A stretch of 64,000 nucleotides of DNA from Chitinophaga eiseniae (GTDB lineage: Bacteria; Bacteroidota; Bacteroidia; Chitinophagales; Chitinophagaceae), in contig NZ_JABAHZ010000007.1 of NCBI RefSeq assembly GCF_012641265.1, positions 62,001 through 126,000 of the forward strand. Reading direction: 5' to 3'. The notes under the pieces were generated by a model. It was not told where the DNA came from. It ran no database searches and was given only the letters and a program-made list of their open reading frames with translations. The number at the start of each line of letters is the position of its first letter. Positions within the stretch are counted from its first letter, which is position 1. This document shows positions 49,510-58,746 of the stretch, one piece after another. A program made the position numbers and the translations under genes.

Positions 49510-50292
49510 ATGAAACAACTGATGTTGACCCTTTTACTCATGGGGTGGATAGGATGGCTATCTGGGCAACCTGCTCTCATGCCCATAGGTAAGAATACGC
49601 GTATTGGCGCTTACAGCCGCCATTTTCAGCAGATCATTACTGCCTGGTCCGATCCCGCGGCATTGTCGTGTATACAGCGCCTTACGGCCGGCATTTACTC
49701 AGAAAATCGTTTCCTGGTAAAGGAGGCATCACTGTATGCGGCGATGATAGCTATTCCTGTATATGCAGGTGCTTTCGGAGGCAGTATTACCCGTTTGGGT
49801 AGTACTGCTTATCATCAGCAGCAACTGAGCGGAGGATATGGCCGTCGTCTCGGGCGCAGGGTAGGACTGGGGCTACAGTTTAACTATGAAACCACTACTG
49901 TGCAGGGGGTGGGGACTGCCAGCCAACTGACGGTAGCGGGTGGCATATTGTGGCATATCAGTGAACAATGGCATGTGGGGCTACAGGTGCAACAATTAAT
50001 GAATGGAGACTGGCTATATATCGGAGGTGCAGGATTTGAAGCATCGGGCGATTTTCTGCTGTCGACTGAGGTGTTGCACGCAGGTAAGGACACTGGTATG
50101 AAGGTGGCCGCCTATTACCGTATTGCCCCGGCGTTGGCACTGGAAATAGGCTTTGCGTCCCGGCCGGCTTATCATACTGCGGCCTGCATTCTTTACCTGC
50201 GTTCCCTGCGAATCGATATTGGCGCGGGCTTTCATCCCAGGCTGGGAATCACTCCTTCAACTGCATTGATATGGCAGCTATCCGCAGAATAA
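49510..50292 (+). CDS. Hypothetical envelope protein, probable beta-barrel
   Basis: The 260-residue protein has a signal peptide to about residue 20 and then alternating hydrophobic and polar residues with glycine-rich turns, such as AYHQQQLSGGYGRRLGRRVG and GLGLQFNYETTTVQGVG. These are typical of outer-membrane beta-barrels of the PorP/PorV-like kind, though no family is certain. The gene overlaps the next by 22 nt, so the two are translated together. Confidence 0.6.
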   Translation: MKQLMLTLLLMGWIGWLSGQPALMPIGKNTRIGAYSRHFQQIITAWSDPAALSCIQRLTAGIYSENRFLVKEASLYAAMIAIPVYAGAFGGSITRLGSTAYHQQQLSGGYGRRLGRRVGLGLQFNYETTTVQGVGTASQLTVAGGILWHISEQWHVGLQVQQLMNGDWLYIGGAGFEASGDFLLSTEVLHAGKDTGMKVAAYYRIAPALALEIGFASRPAYHTAACILYLRSLRIDIGAGFHPRLGITPSTALIWQLSAE

Positions 50293-52346
50293 TAGGAACC
50301 CTGGTGCTGGCGGGGATTCACGTTGTTGCCTATGGGCAGCAACAGGAGGACATAATGCCTGCTGCAGTGGAAAATAACCTGGAGCACCAGGCTGCAGGTA
50401 CGGAAACAGTGTCGGAAGATGATGAACAATGGCAGCAGTTGAGTGCATGGCGCCGGCACCAACTGCAACTGAATACGGCTGATGAGGCCAGTCTCCAGGC
50501 ACTGGGACTCTTAACGCCTTTGCAAATCAGTAATTTCCTGCAATATCGTTCGCTCCTGGGCGATCTGCTAAGCATTTATGAACTACAGGCGATACCAGGA
50601 TTTGAGCCGGAAATCATCCGGCGTATCCTGCCTTATGTGGAGGTAGGTAACGACTTGTCGCCGCATTATAAACTGAAAGATTATTTGCGGAAGGGCGATC
50701 ATGCTTTGCTGATGCGCTACGGACGTACGTTAGAAAAAGCCAGGGGATACCTGCATACTGATAGTACTGCCGCAGCATACAAGGGGAGCCCGGGCAAACT
50801 GCTGTTACGCTATCGGTATAATTTCCCCCGGTATCTCAGCTGGGGAATGGTGATGGAGAAAGATGCAGGCGAGGCATTTTTTAAAGGTGCGCAGCAGCAA
50901 GGTTTTGATTTTTATAGCGTCCATTTCTTTCTCCGCAATTACCGCAGGATAAAAGCGCTGGCGTTGGGCGATTATACGGTGAATCTCGGGCAGGGGTTAC
51001 TCAACTGGCAATCGCAGGCCTTTGGTAAAGGAGCGGCTGTGATGCAGATAAAAAGAGAAGGAGAAGTGATCAGGCCTTATGCTTCGCCCGGAGAGTTTTA
51101 TTTCTTCAGGGGAGCGGCTATCACCCTGCAGCGGCATCGATGGGAAGTAACTGCTTTTGCTTCGCACCGAAAGCTCGATGCCAGTCCCAGTGCTGATTCC
51201 AGCCAGGAAGAAATGACCGTTTCCAGCCTGGTAAGTAGTGGTTATCATCGCAGTACCACAGAAATAGAGAAACGGGGTCAGGTGCGGCTAATAAGCGCTG
51301 GAGGTAATATCCGGTATAACAGCTCCCGGTGGAAAGTTGGTGGCAACCTCCTGTTGCATCGTTTTACACCCGCCTGGCAAAAAGAGCGTAAACCTTACAA
51401 TCAATTTGATTTTAGTGGGAAACAGCTAGCTGCCGCCAGTATCGATTATGCCGGCAGCTGGAAAAATGTGCATGTGTTTGGAGAGTTGGCAACTGCTGAC
51501 AATGGGCAGCCAGCTTTTATGCAGGGATTACTCACGACTGTGGCGCCTTCCGTGGATATGGCCCTTGTTTACCGGTACTATGATAAGGCATACCAATCGT
51601 TATTTGCCAATGGTTTTGGAGATGGCTATCGCACGGTAAATGAGCAGGGCTTGTATACAGCCACCACAGTAAAAGTGGGTTCCCGGTTTAAGCTGGATGC
51701 TTATGCAGATATCTTCCGTTTCCCCTGGCTGAAATACCGGTCCAGCGGACCTTCAGGAGGGAAGGAATTTTTTCTGCAGGGAACCTATACACCGGGCAGG
51801 CAAATAACGATGCTGCTGCGATACAACTACCGGCAGGCAGAAGAGAATATACCTGAATCAGCTAATCCCATCCCGGTGTTAATGGATATAACGTCGAGGC
51901 ATATACGTTTCCAGTCAGCCATACAACAGGGTCGGCGATTGAGCATCCGCACCAGGATAGAATATAGCAGTTATCAGGCCACAGCAGTTGCCGGAATACA
52001 GCAGGGATGGATGATATACCAGGATTGCAGTTACCGGTTACTGCGCATGCCTGTTACCGTGAGCGGGCGCCTGGCCCGTTTTAAAACCAGTAGTTATGAT
52101 ACCCGCATTTATGCAACGGAAAACAGCGTGCTGTATGAAAATGCGGTATCTCAGCTCTACGGCCTGGGCTGGCAGTATTATCTGAATGTGAAATGGAAGG
52201 TAAATGCACGCTGTTCCTGCTGGGGGCGTTTCCATCAAACCATTTACCAGGGCGCACAGCAGGTGGGTAGCGGCAATGATATGATAGCCGGCAACAAAAA
52301 AACGATGCTTCAGTTCCAGCTGCAATATTTGATAAACGGCAAGTGA
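50271..52346 (+). CDS. ComEA-like helix-hairpin-helix fused to a probable outer membrane beta-barrel
   Basis: The 691-residue protein begins with a signal peptide (VLAGIHVVAYGQQQ). Residues about 60-125 form a ComEA-type double helix-hairpin-helix: LNTADEASLQALGLLTPLQI, then YRSLLGDLLSIYEL and QAIPGFEPEIIRRIL. ComEA uses this module to bind DNA during uptake. The rest (about 500 residues) is strand-rich with repeated aromatic girdle patterns, e.g. RGAAITLQRHRWEVTAFAS and LMRYGRTLEKARGYL, and ends in QFQLQYLINGK. A DNA-handling envelope role is possible but not proven. Confidence 0.65.
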   Translation: MAAIRRIIGTLVLAGIHVVAYGQQQEDIMPAAVENNLEHQAAGTETVSEDDEQWQQLSAWRRHQLQLNTADEASLQALGLLTPLQISNFLQYRSLLGDLLSIYELQAIPGFEPEIIRRILPYVEVGNDLSPHYKLKDYLRKGDHALLMRYGRTLEKARGYLHTDSTAAAYKGSPGKLLLRYRYNFPRYLSWGMVMEKDAGEAFFKGAQQQGFDFYSVHFFLRNYRRIKALALGDYTVNLGQGLLNWQSQAFGKGAAVMQIKREGEVIRPYASPGEFYFFRGAAITLQRHRWEVTAFASHRKLDASPSADSSQEEMTVSSLVSSGYHRSTTEIEKRGQVRLISAGGNIRYNSSRWKVGGNLLLHRFTPAWQKERKPYNQFDFSGKQLAAASIDYAGSWKNVHVFGELATADNGQPAFMQGLLTTVAPSVDMALVYRYYDKAYQSLFANGFGDGYRTVNEQGLYTATTVKVGSRFKLDAYADIFRFPWLKYRSSGPSGGKEFFLQGTYTPGRQITMLLRYNYRQAEENIPESANPIPVLMDITSRHIRFQSAIQQGRRLSIRTRIEYSSYQATAVAGIQQGWMIYQDCSYRLLRMPVTVSGRLARFKTSSYDTRIYATENSVLYENAVSQLYGLGWQYYLNVKWKVNARCSCWGRFHQTIYQGAQQVGSGNDMIAGNKKTMLQFQLQYLINGK

Positions 52347-52480
52347 TAAAAAAGTTTTTAAAATATTTTTTATTGCAATAAATTGATTTTCATGTTGTTG
52401 TGTAGATATTTTTATCTGCTGTTAAAATAATGTTAACTGGATGTAGTACTGAATTCTTTTTTTTTCTAAATTGTGGACGT

Positions 52481-52490
52481 CAACCAAAAT
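52481..52490 (+). repeat. CAACCAAAAT motif, copy 1
   Basis: Followed 20 nt later by an ATG opening an 8-codon ORF, MREFVSTS. Confidence 0.5.
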
Positions 52491-52770
52491 CTAAATTCTA
52501 ATTTGCTTTATGAGAGAGTTTGTATCTACGAGTTAATTTGCTTGTGGTTGTGACAGGAAAGGTTACACTGAAAATACTGTTGCAATTGACTTCTACCAAA
52601 AATTGAGAACTAAAACTAACATAATACTAAACCAAGCGGCTGGACTTGACCCGATATCATTTGCACAAGGCGAAACAACAATCTAACTGAAGCATTGCCA
52701 ACTCAGACGAGTCTGTTTTGCTATGATATATATACAATAGGAAGTAATTGCGGAATAAGTGTTAATAATA

Positions 52771-52780
52771 CAACCAAAAT
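52771..52780 (+). repeat. CAACCAAAAT motif, copy 2
   Basis: Followed 9 nt later by an ATG opening a 9-codon ORF, MKNSVSIVT. Confidence 0.5.
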
Positions 52781-53020
52781 CTGATATCAATGAAAAACAG
52801 CGTTTCCATTGTTACATAGCATTACGCTATGAAGCTTAAGAACGATCATACTGCTTCCTAAAGATCGGAGATCAGTACGTTTTTATCATTGTTTTAATCG
52901 TGTAGATAGTATATACGGTATAGGGAATACTATGCCCTATATTTTACGAAGAATATTTACAATAGCGTAGTTAAAGCAGGTAATTGAGCCAATAAATAAT
53001 AAACTAAGTTTTTTCTTTTT

Positions 53021-53030
53021 CAACCAAAAT
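53021..53030 (+). repeat. CAACCAAAAT motif, copy 3
   Basis: Followed 11 nt later by the ATG of a 55-codon ORF with a signal-peptide-like start. Confidence 0.5.
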
Positions 53031-53041
53031 TTGAATCTTTT

Positions 53042-53209
53042 ATGAAAAGGACATCATTCCTTTTTGCCATGCCGCTGGCGGTTGTAAGGGTGGTCATTGC
53101 AGCGCGCACTGACACATTTCAACCAGGTATTTTTGAACCCTATACTGCAAACGATACTTCCGGTAACACGACGTTGCTGGGATATACGTCCCTGCGTGCA
53201 TTATTTTAA
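53042..53209 (+). CDS. Possible small exported protein, 55 residues
   Basis: The ORF starts MKRTSFLFAMPLAVVRVVIA, a basic then hydrophobic stretch resembling a signal peptide, followed by 35 polar residues. It follows a CAACCAAAAT motif at the same spacing as the others. No family is known to me. It could be a chance ORF or a broken coding remnant. Confidence 0.3.
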   Translation: MKRTSFLFAMPLAVVRVVIAARTDTFQPGIFEPYTANDTSGNTTLLGYTSLRALF

Positions 53210-53228
53210 AGTCAGGATACTTAACATT

Positions 53229-53238
53229 CAACCAAATC
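53229..53238 (+). repeat. CAACCAAATC motif, degenerate copy
   Basis: A shortened copy of CAACCAAAATC without an adjacent ATG. Confidence 0.4.
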
Positions 53239-53342
53239 GAACCGTTTAAAAGCACCCGGCGCATTCATTCAAAACAACAGCTAAGGTTTATACTGACATC
53301 ATTGTCGCCCGATGCCCCTACCATGTAGGAGCATCCGGTATT

Positions 53343-53352
53343 CAACCAAAAT
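53343..53352 (+). repeat. CAACCAAAAT motif, copy 4
   Basis: Followed 12 nt later by an ATG at 53365 that is in frame with susC, 84 nt before its likely true start. Confidence 0.5.
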
Positions 53353-53448
53353 CGGATACTGACAATGTTGGTTTGCTTTCAGAAGAAATCCGTCGCTATA
53401 CCTGCCGGGATCATTCAATTAAATAACATAAAAAAAAACAGCCCGCAT

Positions 53449-56400
53449 ATGAGAAAATCGTTTTTATTAACAACGATGTTGGTGCTATACATAGCCACTG
53501 TCATCGGACAAGCAAAACTTATCACAGGTAAAATCACCGATGCAACCGGCGATCCTGTGCTTGGTGTTACCATTCAATTTAAAGGACAGGCAAAAGGTAC
53601 TGTATCCGATCCGAATGGTGCTTTTAAACTGGAAGCCGAAAAGGGCCAGGTACTGGTTATTTCCGGCCTCGGTTACGAAACAAAAGAAGTTACAGTAAAT
53701 GGTAATACACTGAATGTCGTTCTCGCAAAATCAGACAGAACGATCAATGAAGTAGTAGTAACAGCGCTGGGTATTAAAAGAGAGAAGAAAGCGCTGGGAT
53801 ATGCTGTGCAGGAAGTAAAGGGAACTGAACTTACCCAAACAAATGAAACGAATGTTTTAAACTCATTGTCTGGTCGGGCAGCAGGTGTACAGATCAATAA
53901 CAACGGTGGTGCTGTGGGATCCAGTGTCAGCATCGTATTGCGTGGTTACAACTCTTTTACCAACAATGCGCCACTCATCGTGGTAGATGGTATTCCCATC
54001 AATAACCCACAGTCAACGGTAATACCAGGAGCCCTTACACCCAGTGCTACTGACCAGCAATCCGCTGTGGATTATGGTAATGGTATCAATGATATTGACC
54101 CGGAAAACATCGCTTCCGTTTCCATCCTGAAAGGCGCCAATGCAGCCGCTTTGTATGGTTACAGGGCAGGTAATGGTGTAATCCTGATCACCACCAAAAG
54201 CGGGAAATCTGCCTTTAAAGGCATTGGGGTTTCTTACACTGGCGGTGCTTCTTTAGAAAAACAATACATTCTGCCTAAATACCAGAATAAGTACGGACAG
54301 GGTTCCACCAGTAGCGAATACTGGTATAACCTGTATAAGGCAGCAGATCCTGCTAATACATTGTCATACCAGGACTGGGCATTACAAAATGGATTTGCCT
54401 ATGTTGATGGACAAGGAGCCGGTGTAAATGATGGTGTGGATGAAAGCTGGGGCCCAAGAATGGATATTGGACTGAAATTGCCGCAGTACAACAGCCCGCT
54501 GGATGCCAATGGTAACAGAACCGCTACTCCCTGGGTGTCACACCCTAACAATGTGAAGAATTTCTTCAAAACAGGATTTTCACTCAATAACAACGTATCA
54601 TTAACCAGTAACACCAACAAGGGTAGCACCAGGCTTTCACTGAGTCATCAGCGCCAGATGGGTACCGTTCCCAACACCGACCAAACCAGGTATTCGGCGA
54701 TGTTGAGCACTAGCCAGAACCTGACTGATAAGTTGAAAGTAGAAGCCATGGCTAACTACGTACAAACACTCAACGACAACCTCGTAGGACAGGGATATAA
54801 TGAGTTCAACCCTATGCAGTCAATAGGTAGCTGGTTCGGACGCCAAATAGATATGAATGACCTGAAAAATAACTGGGATAAAATGATGCCTAATCCGGCA
54901 TTCCCTGGTACCGGTGTTCCATACAACTGGAACCTGAACTATCACGATAACCCATTCCTGAGTTTATATAGAAACTTAAACGCCCGTAAAAAAGACCGTG
55001 TATTCGGTTATGCGAGTGTTTCATACGAATTCAGCAAATGGTTTAACCTGATGGGTCGTATTGGTACCGATTGGTATTCTGAAAGCAGAACCCAAAATAC
55101 TTCCTCTCTCGCTACCGCCAACTTTTTATATGGCGTAGGCGGTCAGTTTACTGATTGGAGTATTTACGGAAATGAAGTGAATGCCGACCTGATCGCAAAC
55201 GGCGGTGGTAAACTGGGTAAAGATTTCTCCTTGTCATATACCGTTGGTGGAAACTACCGGGATGCAAAAACTAAAAATGTTTCTTCTACAGCTAACGATC
55301 TGACTGTTCCTGATCTGTACACCATTGGTAACGCAAAAGGTGCAGCGTCTAATACCATGTATATTTCGCAACTCCGCTCTAACAGCGTATTTGCACAAGC
55401 ATCATTAGGATTCCGCAACTGGCTGTATTTGGATCTGACGGCAAGGAACGACTGGAACTCTACGTTACCAGCCAATAATCTTTCTTATTTTTATCCTTCC
55501 GCCAGCTTAAGCTGGATTTTCAGCGACGCATTGAAAATTAGCAACTCATCTGCCTTTACCTATGGTAAATTGCGCGTGAGCTATGCCGAAGTAGGTTCTG
55601 GAACAAGTCCTTACATGATTCTAAGATCTTTCGTTCCTCAATCAAATACATTCAATGGGGTGACCCTCTATCATCAGTCATATAGACTACCGCCGCTGGA
55701 CCTGAAGCCAGAACGTGCCAAGAGTGTTGAAGTTGGTGCTGAATTACATTTCCTTGATAACAGGCTGAATCTGGATGCGACTTATTACGATAAGAGAACA
55801 ATCAACCAGATCATGCCTATATCTGTTTCCGCTGCGTCAGGAGCTACTACTGCGCAGATTAATGCTGGTGAAATTGTGAGTAAGGGCGTGGAACTGCAAC
55901 TGAATTTAGGTATTCTGCGTAGCGACAATGGCTTTAACTGGGATATGACTATCAACTGGGCAAAAAATAACAGCAAGGTAACCAAACTGTATACTGACCC
56001 AAGAACAGGTGAGGAATTGCCATGGTTCCAACTAGGACGTAACTGGGGTACTACTATCGGAGCTATTCCTGGTCAAGATTATGGTATCATCAGGGGAGCT
56101 GATTATGTAACAGATCCTAAATCGGGCGCTATCGTGGTGGGAGCAAATGGATTACCTTCTTTCAAGAAAGACCAGGTAATTGGTAATATTGTGCCCGATT
56201 GGATCGGTGGTGTGAATAATACCTTCAGATATCGCAACTTCAATCTTAGCTTCCTGATCGACATGAAAAAAGGTGGTGATATATTCAGCGTAACGCATAT
56301 GTTCGGCGCCAATACTGGTGTGTTAGATTTTACTGCGGCCGGCAATATTCGTGAAACTGGTGTGGTATTGGGTAAAGATATCCTGACCGACAAAAAGTTT

Positions 56401-56766
56401 GTAGATGCAAGTGGCAATCCGAACACCAAAGTCGTAGCGGCCGACAATGCCTTTAAATATCTTTCTTATGACGGAGCTTCTTCCGGAACCAGGTTCGATA
56501 TCATCGACGGTACTTATATAAAACTTCGCACCATACAATTTGGCTATAACATTCCAGCTAATCTAATCAGCAGATGGGGATGGTTGAAAAGCGCCGGTGT
56601 ATCGGTGTTTGCACAGAACGTAGCACTCCTGTATACAGATAAAAGTAACAAAGCACATATTGACCCGGAAACCGGATTTGGCAATAATGTGGCCCAACTG
56701 GGTTTTGAAGAATACCAGATTCCTTCAAACAGAAGTATCGGTTTGAAATTAAATCTGAATTTCTAA
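53449..56766 (+). CDS. SusC/RagA-family TonB-linked outer membrane protein
   Basis: SusC-type proteins are TonB-dependent transporters for glycans or peptides, working with a SusD lipoprotein lid. The 1105-residue form begins MRKSFLLTTMLVLY, a proper signal peptide; the longer frame from 53365 adds 28 residues without signal character. After the signal come a carboxypeptidase-like domain (ITGKITDATGDPVLGVTIQF), the SusC signature VVVTALGIKREKKALGYAVQ, a plug domain and a 22-strand barrel. susD follows 43 bp later. No glycosidase or sensor gene is adjacent, so the substrate is unknown. Confidence 0.94.
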   Translation: MRKSFLLTTMLVLYIATVIGQAKLITGKITDATGDPVLGVTIQFKGQAKGTVSDPNGAFKLEAEKGQVLVISGLGYETKEVTVNGNTLNVVLAKSDRTINEVVVTALGIKREKKALGYAVQEVKGTELTQTNETNVLNSLSGRAAGVQINNNGGAVGSSVSIVLRGYNSFTNNAPLIVVDGIPINNPQSTVIPGALTPSATDQQSAVDYGNGINDIDPENIASVSILKGANAAALYGYRAGNGVILITTKSGKSAFKGIGVSYTGGASLEKQYILPKYQNKYGQGSTSSEYWYNLYKAADPANTLSYQDWALQNGFAYVDGQGAGVNDGVDESWGPRMDIGLKLPQYNSPLDANGNRTATPWVSHPNNVKNFFKTGFSLNNNVSLTSNTNKGSTRLSLSHQRQMGTVPNTDQTRYSAMLSTSQNLTDKLKVEAMANYVQTLNDNLVGQGYNEFNPMQSIGSWFGRQIDMNDLKNNWDKMMPNPAFPGTGVPYNWNLNYHDNPFLSLYRNLNARKKDRVFGYASVSYEFSKWFNLMGRIGTDWYSESRTQNTSSLATANFLYGVGGQFTDWSIYGNEVNADLIANGGGKLGKDFSLSYTVGGNYRDAKTKNVSSTANDLTVPDLYTIGNAKGAASNTMYISQLRSNSVFAQASLGFRNWLYLDLTARNDWNSTLPANNLSYFYPSASLSWIFSDALKISNSSAFTYGKLRVSYAEVGSGTSPYMILRSFVPQSNTFNGVTLYHQSYRLPPLDLKPERAKSVEVGAELHFLDNRLNLDATYYDKRTINQIMPISVSAASGATTAQINAGEIVSKGVELQLNLGILRSDNGFNWDMTINWAKNNSKVTKLYTDPRTGEELPWFQLGRNWGTTIGAIPGQDYGIIRGADYVTDPKSGAIVVGANGLPSFKKDQVIGNIVPDWIGGVNNTFRYRNFNLSFLIDMKKGGDIFSVTHMFGANTGVLDFTAAGNIRETGVVLGKDILTDKKFVDASGNPNTKVVAADNAFKYLSYDGASSGTRFDIIDGTYIKLRTIQFGYNIPANLISRWGWLKSAGVSVFAQNVALLYTDKSNKAHIDPETGFGNNVAQLGFEEYQIPSNRSIGLKLNLNF

Positions 56767-56809
56767 CCTAGTGCAGAAGCAGATTAATGATTTAATTAAA
56801 ATTAGTATT

Positions 56810-58285
56810 ATGAAACTGTATAATAGAAGATTATCAAAATATTTCCTGGTCGGGGCGTTGATAATGATAACCGGTGGAAGTTGTACCAAGAACTTTGAAA
56901 AAATAAATACGGATCCGAACACGCCTTTGAAGGTGCCGGGTAACAATACGTTGGCCTATTCCCTTGTCTATTACGCACAAAACATTTTTGATGCTACAGC
57001 TGATATGAATGAGCCAGAATGTTTCGGAGGCCACCTGGGTAAGATTCAGTACATTGACGAGGCGCGCAATGTGTTTAGACCAGCAGCGATCGAGAATTTC
57101 TGGGCTTATCATTACAATGTGTTAAATAACCTCCAGATCACCATTAATGATGCTATCGCCACTAATAAAATAAATCAGCAGGCGGCAGCGCTTACTTTCA
57201 AGTGTTATGTGGCGCAAATTGCTACTGATACCTGGGGAGACATTCCTTACTCTGACGCGATAAAAGGTGGCAGTGGGGTAATTACACCCAAATATGATAG
57301 CCAGAAGGATGTTTACGCGGCGATATTGGCAGATTTGAAAACTGCCAATGATCTTTTTGCAAAGAACAGTGCCGCCGGCGGATTAAGCGATGGAGACGTT
57401 CTGTATTCAGCTGATGCAACCAAATGGCGTCAGTTCTGTAACTCTCTCCGGTTAAGGGTAGCTATCCGTTTGAGCAAGAAAGATGTGGCAACTGCCAAAG
57501 CAAATATTGAGGAAATTGCCGGTAATCCAGCCAAATTCCCAGTTATGACAGGCAATGCTGACAATGCGTTCCTGAACTGGCCTGGAGGTAAACCTTACAA
57601 CGAACCCTGGTCTTCCAACAAATACGACGATGGTCGTGACGACCACGCTGTCAGCGACGTACTGGTTAATAAACTCCTCGAGTTAAACGACCCCCGTCTC
57701 CCCGTGTATGCTAAACCTGCCACAGGTGATGGCAAATACCGTGGGGTAGGAATTGGTATCAAGGATAGCGAAAAACTGCCTTCTATTGCACTGTATTCCA
57801 GAATCGGCGCCCGTTTCAGGGACAATAAAACAGGATTTACGCCATTTATGCGCGCCGCAGAAGTGAAATTCATCTTGGCAGAAGCGGCTGCTAACGGCTG
57901 GAATGTAGGAGTAAGCGCAAAAGACGCCTACGAGGCGGGCATTGATCTGTCCCTGGAAGAAAATGGGGTGTCCAATGCGGCATATAAAGCAAGTGCCGGT
58001 GTAAAATGGGATGGCGATGTGAAAAAGATATATATGCAGAAATGGCTTGCCCTGTTTAAAGACGGTCACGAAGCATGGGCTGAAACCAGAAGAACAGATG
58101 TGCCTTTATTGCCAGCTGCCACAGGATCTCCTTATCCTGGCCATACCCGCACATCTTTCCGCCTGCCTTATCCTAACACTGAAACTACCCTGAACGGCGC
58201 CAATAGCGGTGCAGCGGTGGGTTCAATAAAAGATAACTACTGGGGTGCACAAATGTATTGGGACACCCGCACAGGCGTTAATTGA
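56810..58285 (+). CDS. SusD/RagB-family outer membrane lipoprotein
   Basis: This binds the substrate and closes the SusC channel. The 491-residue form starts MKLYNRRLSKYF; the earlier in-frame start is rejected because it overlaps the linker. The lipobox is MITGGSCTKNF (Cys near residue 24), followed by INTDPNTPLKV, typical of the SusD_like-2 group. TPR-like helices and the conserved AETRRTDVP segment near the C-terminus fit the family. It ends the pair before a terminator. Confidence 0.92.
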   Translation: MKLYNRRLSKYFLVGALIMITGGSCTKNFEKINTDPNTPLKVPGNNTLAYSLVYYAQNIFDATADMNEPECFGGHLGKIQYIDEARNVFRPAAIENFWAYHYNVLNNLQITINDAIATNKINQQAAALTFKCYVAQIATDTWGDIPYSDAIKGGSGVITPKYDSQKDVYAAILADLKTANDLFAKNSAAGGLSDGDVLYSADATKWRQFCNSLRLRVAIRLSKKDVATAKANIEEIAGNPAKFPVMTGNADNAFLNWPGGKPYNEPWSSNKYDDGRDDHAVSDVLVNKLLELNDPRLPVYAKPATGDGKYRGVGIGIKDSEKLPSIALYSRIGARFRDNKTGFTPFMRAAEVKFILAEAAANGWNVGVSAKDAYEAGIDLSLEENGVSNAAYKASAGVKWDGDVKKIYMQKWLALFKDGHEAWAETRRTDVPLLPAATGSPYPGHTRTSFRLPYPNTETTLNGANSGAAVGSIKDNYWGAQMYWDTRTGVN

Positions 58286-58360
58286 TGCCAGCAGCAAGAA
58301 TATTGCATAGCAAATTTGACGAAGAGGACTATTATTAGTGGTCAATATACTGGTCAATAA

Positions 58361-58391
58361 AAAAAAGAGGGCTTATTTGAGCCCTCTTTTT
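58361..58391 (+). terminator. Terminator after susD
   Basis: AAAAGAGGGCT pairs with AGCCCTCTTTTT around a short TATTTG loop with a T-run. Confidence 0.8.
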
Positions 58392-58392
58392 C

Positions 58393-58400
58393 TATTTTTG
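58393..58400 (+). promoter_or_regulatory. -7 box of the DUF3467 gene
   Basis: TATTTTTG is an exact TAnnTTTG match, 19 nt upstream of the start. It directly abuts the susD terminator. Confidence 0.5.
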
Positions 58401-58419
58401 TACGGCAAAATCTTACAAC

Positions 58420-58734
58420 ATGGAAAATCAGCACGAAGAACAGAATCAGCTTAATATTGAGTTGAATGAAGAAATAGCCGAAGGGCAATATGCGAATCTT
58501 GCTATTATCACCCATTCCAACGCCGAGTTCGTAGTGGACTTTGTCAATGTGATGCCCGGTTTACCCAAGGCGAAAGTGAAATCCCGTATCATACTCACTC
58601 CTCAGCATGCCAAGCGCTTTATGAAGGCCATGCTGGATAATATTAAGAAATACGAATCCATACATGGGCCTATCCAGGACCAGGAGCAGGTGTCTGTACC
58701 CTTAAATTTTGGTGGACCCACCGCTCAGGCATAA
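58420..58734 (+). CDS. DUF3467 domain protein
   Basis: The 104-residue protein has a short acidic N-terminus and the DUF3467 pattern: AIITHSNAEFVVDFVNVMPG, followed by KVKSRIILTPQHAKRFMKAM and a helical end. No catalytic residues are known for the family. It is 12 bp upstream of the Ldh-family gene on the same strand, so it is probably co-transcribed. Confidence 0.85.
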   Translation: MENQHEEQNQLNIELNEEIAEGQYANLAIITHSNAEFVVDFVNVMPGLPKAKVKSRIILTPQHAKRFMKAMLDNIKKYESIHGPIQDQEQVSVPLNFGGPTAQA

Positions 58735-58746
58735 TTCGTAAGTCAG

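Larger units (their letters stand above)
52347..53448. other. Long leader region upstream of susC with iterated motifs
   Basis: This 1.1-kb stretch has no long ORF. It contains CAACCAAAAT at 52481, 52771, 53021 and 53343, and the shortened CAACCAAATC at 53229. Most copies are followed within 10-20 nt by an ATG of a very short ORF. A GATGCCCCTACCATGTAGGAGC hairpin-like sequence is near 53315. The pattern suggests repeated duplication of a leader segment. Confidence 0.55.

Noticed and set aside
53365..53448. Upstream in-frame extension of SusC starting MLVCFQKK
   Set aside because: The 28 extra residues carry no signal character, and a standard signal peptide begins at 53449. The extension is more likely the iterated leader.
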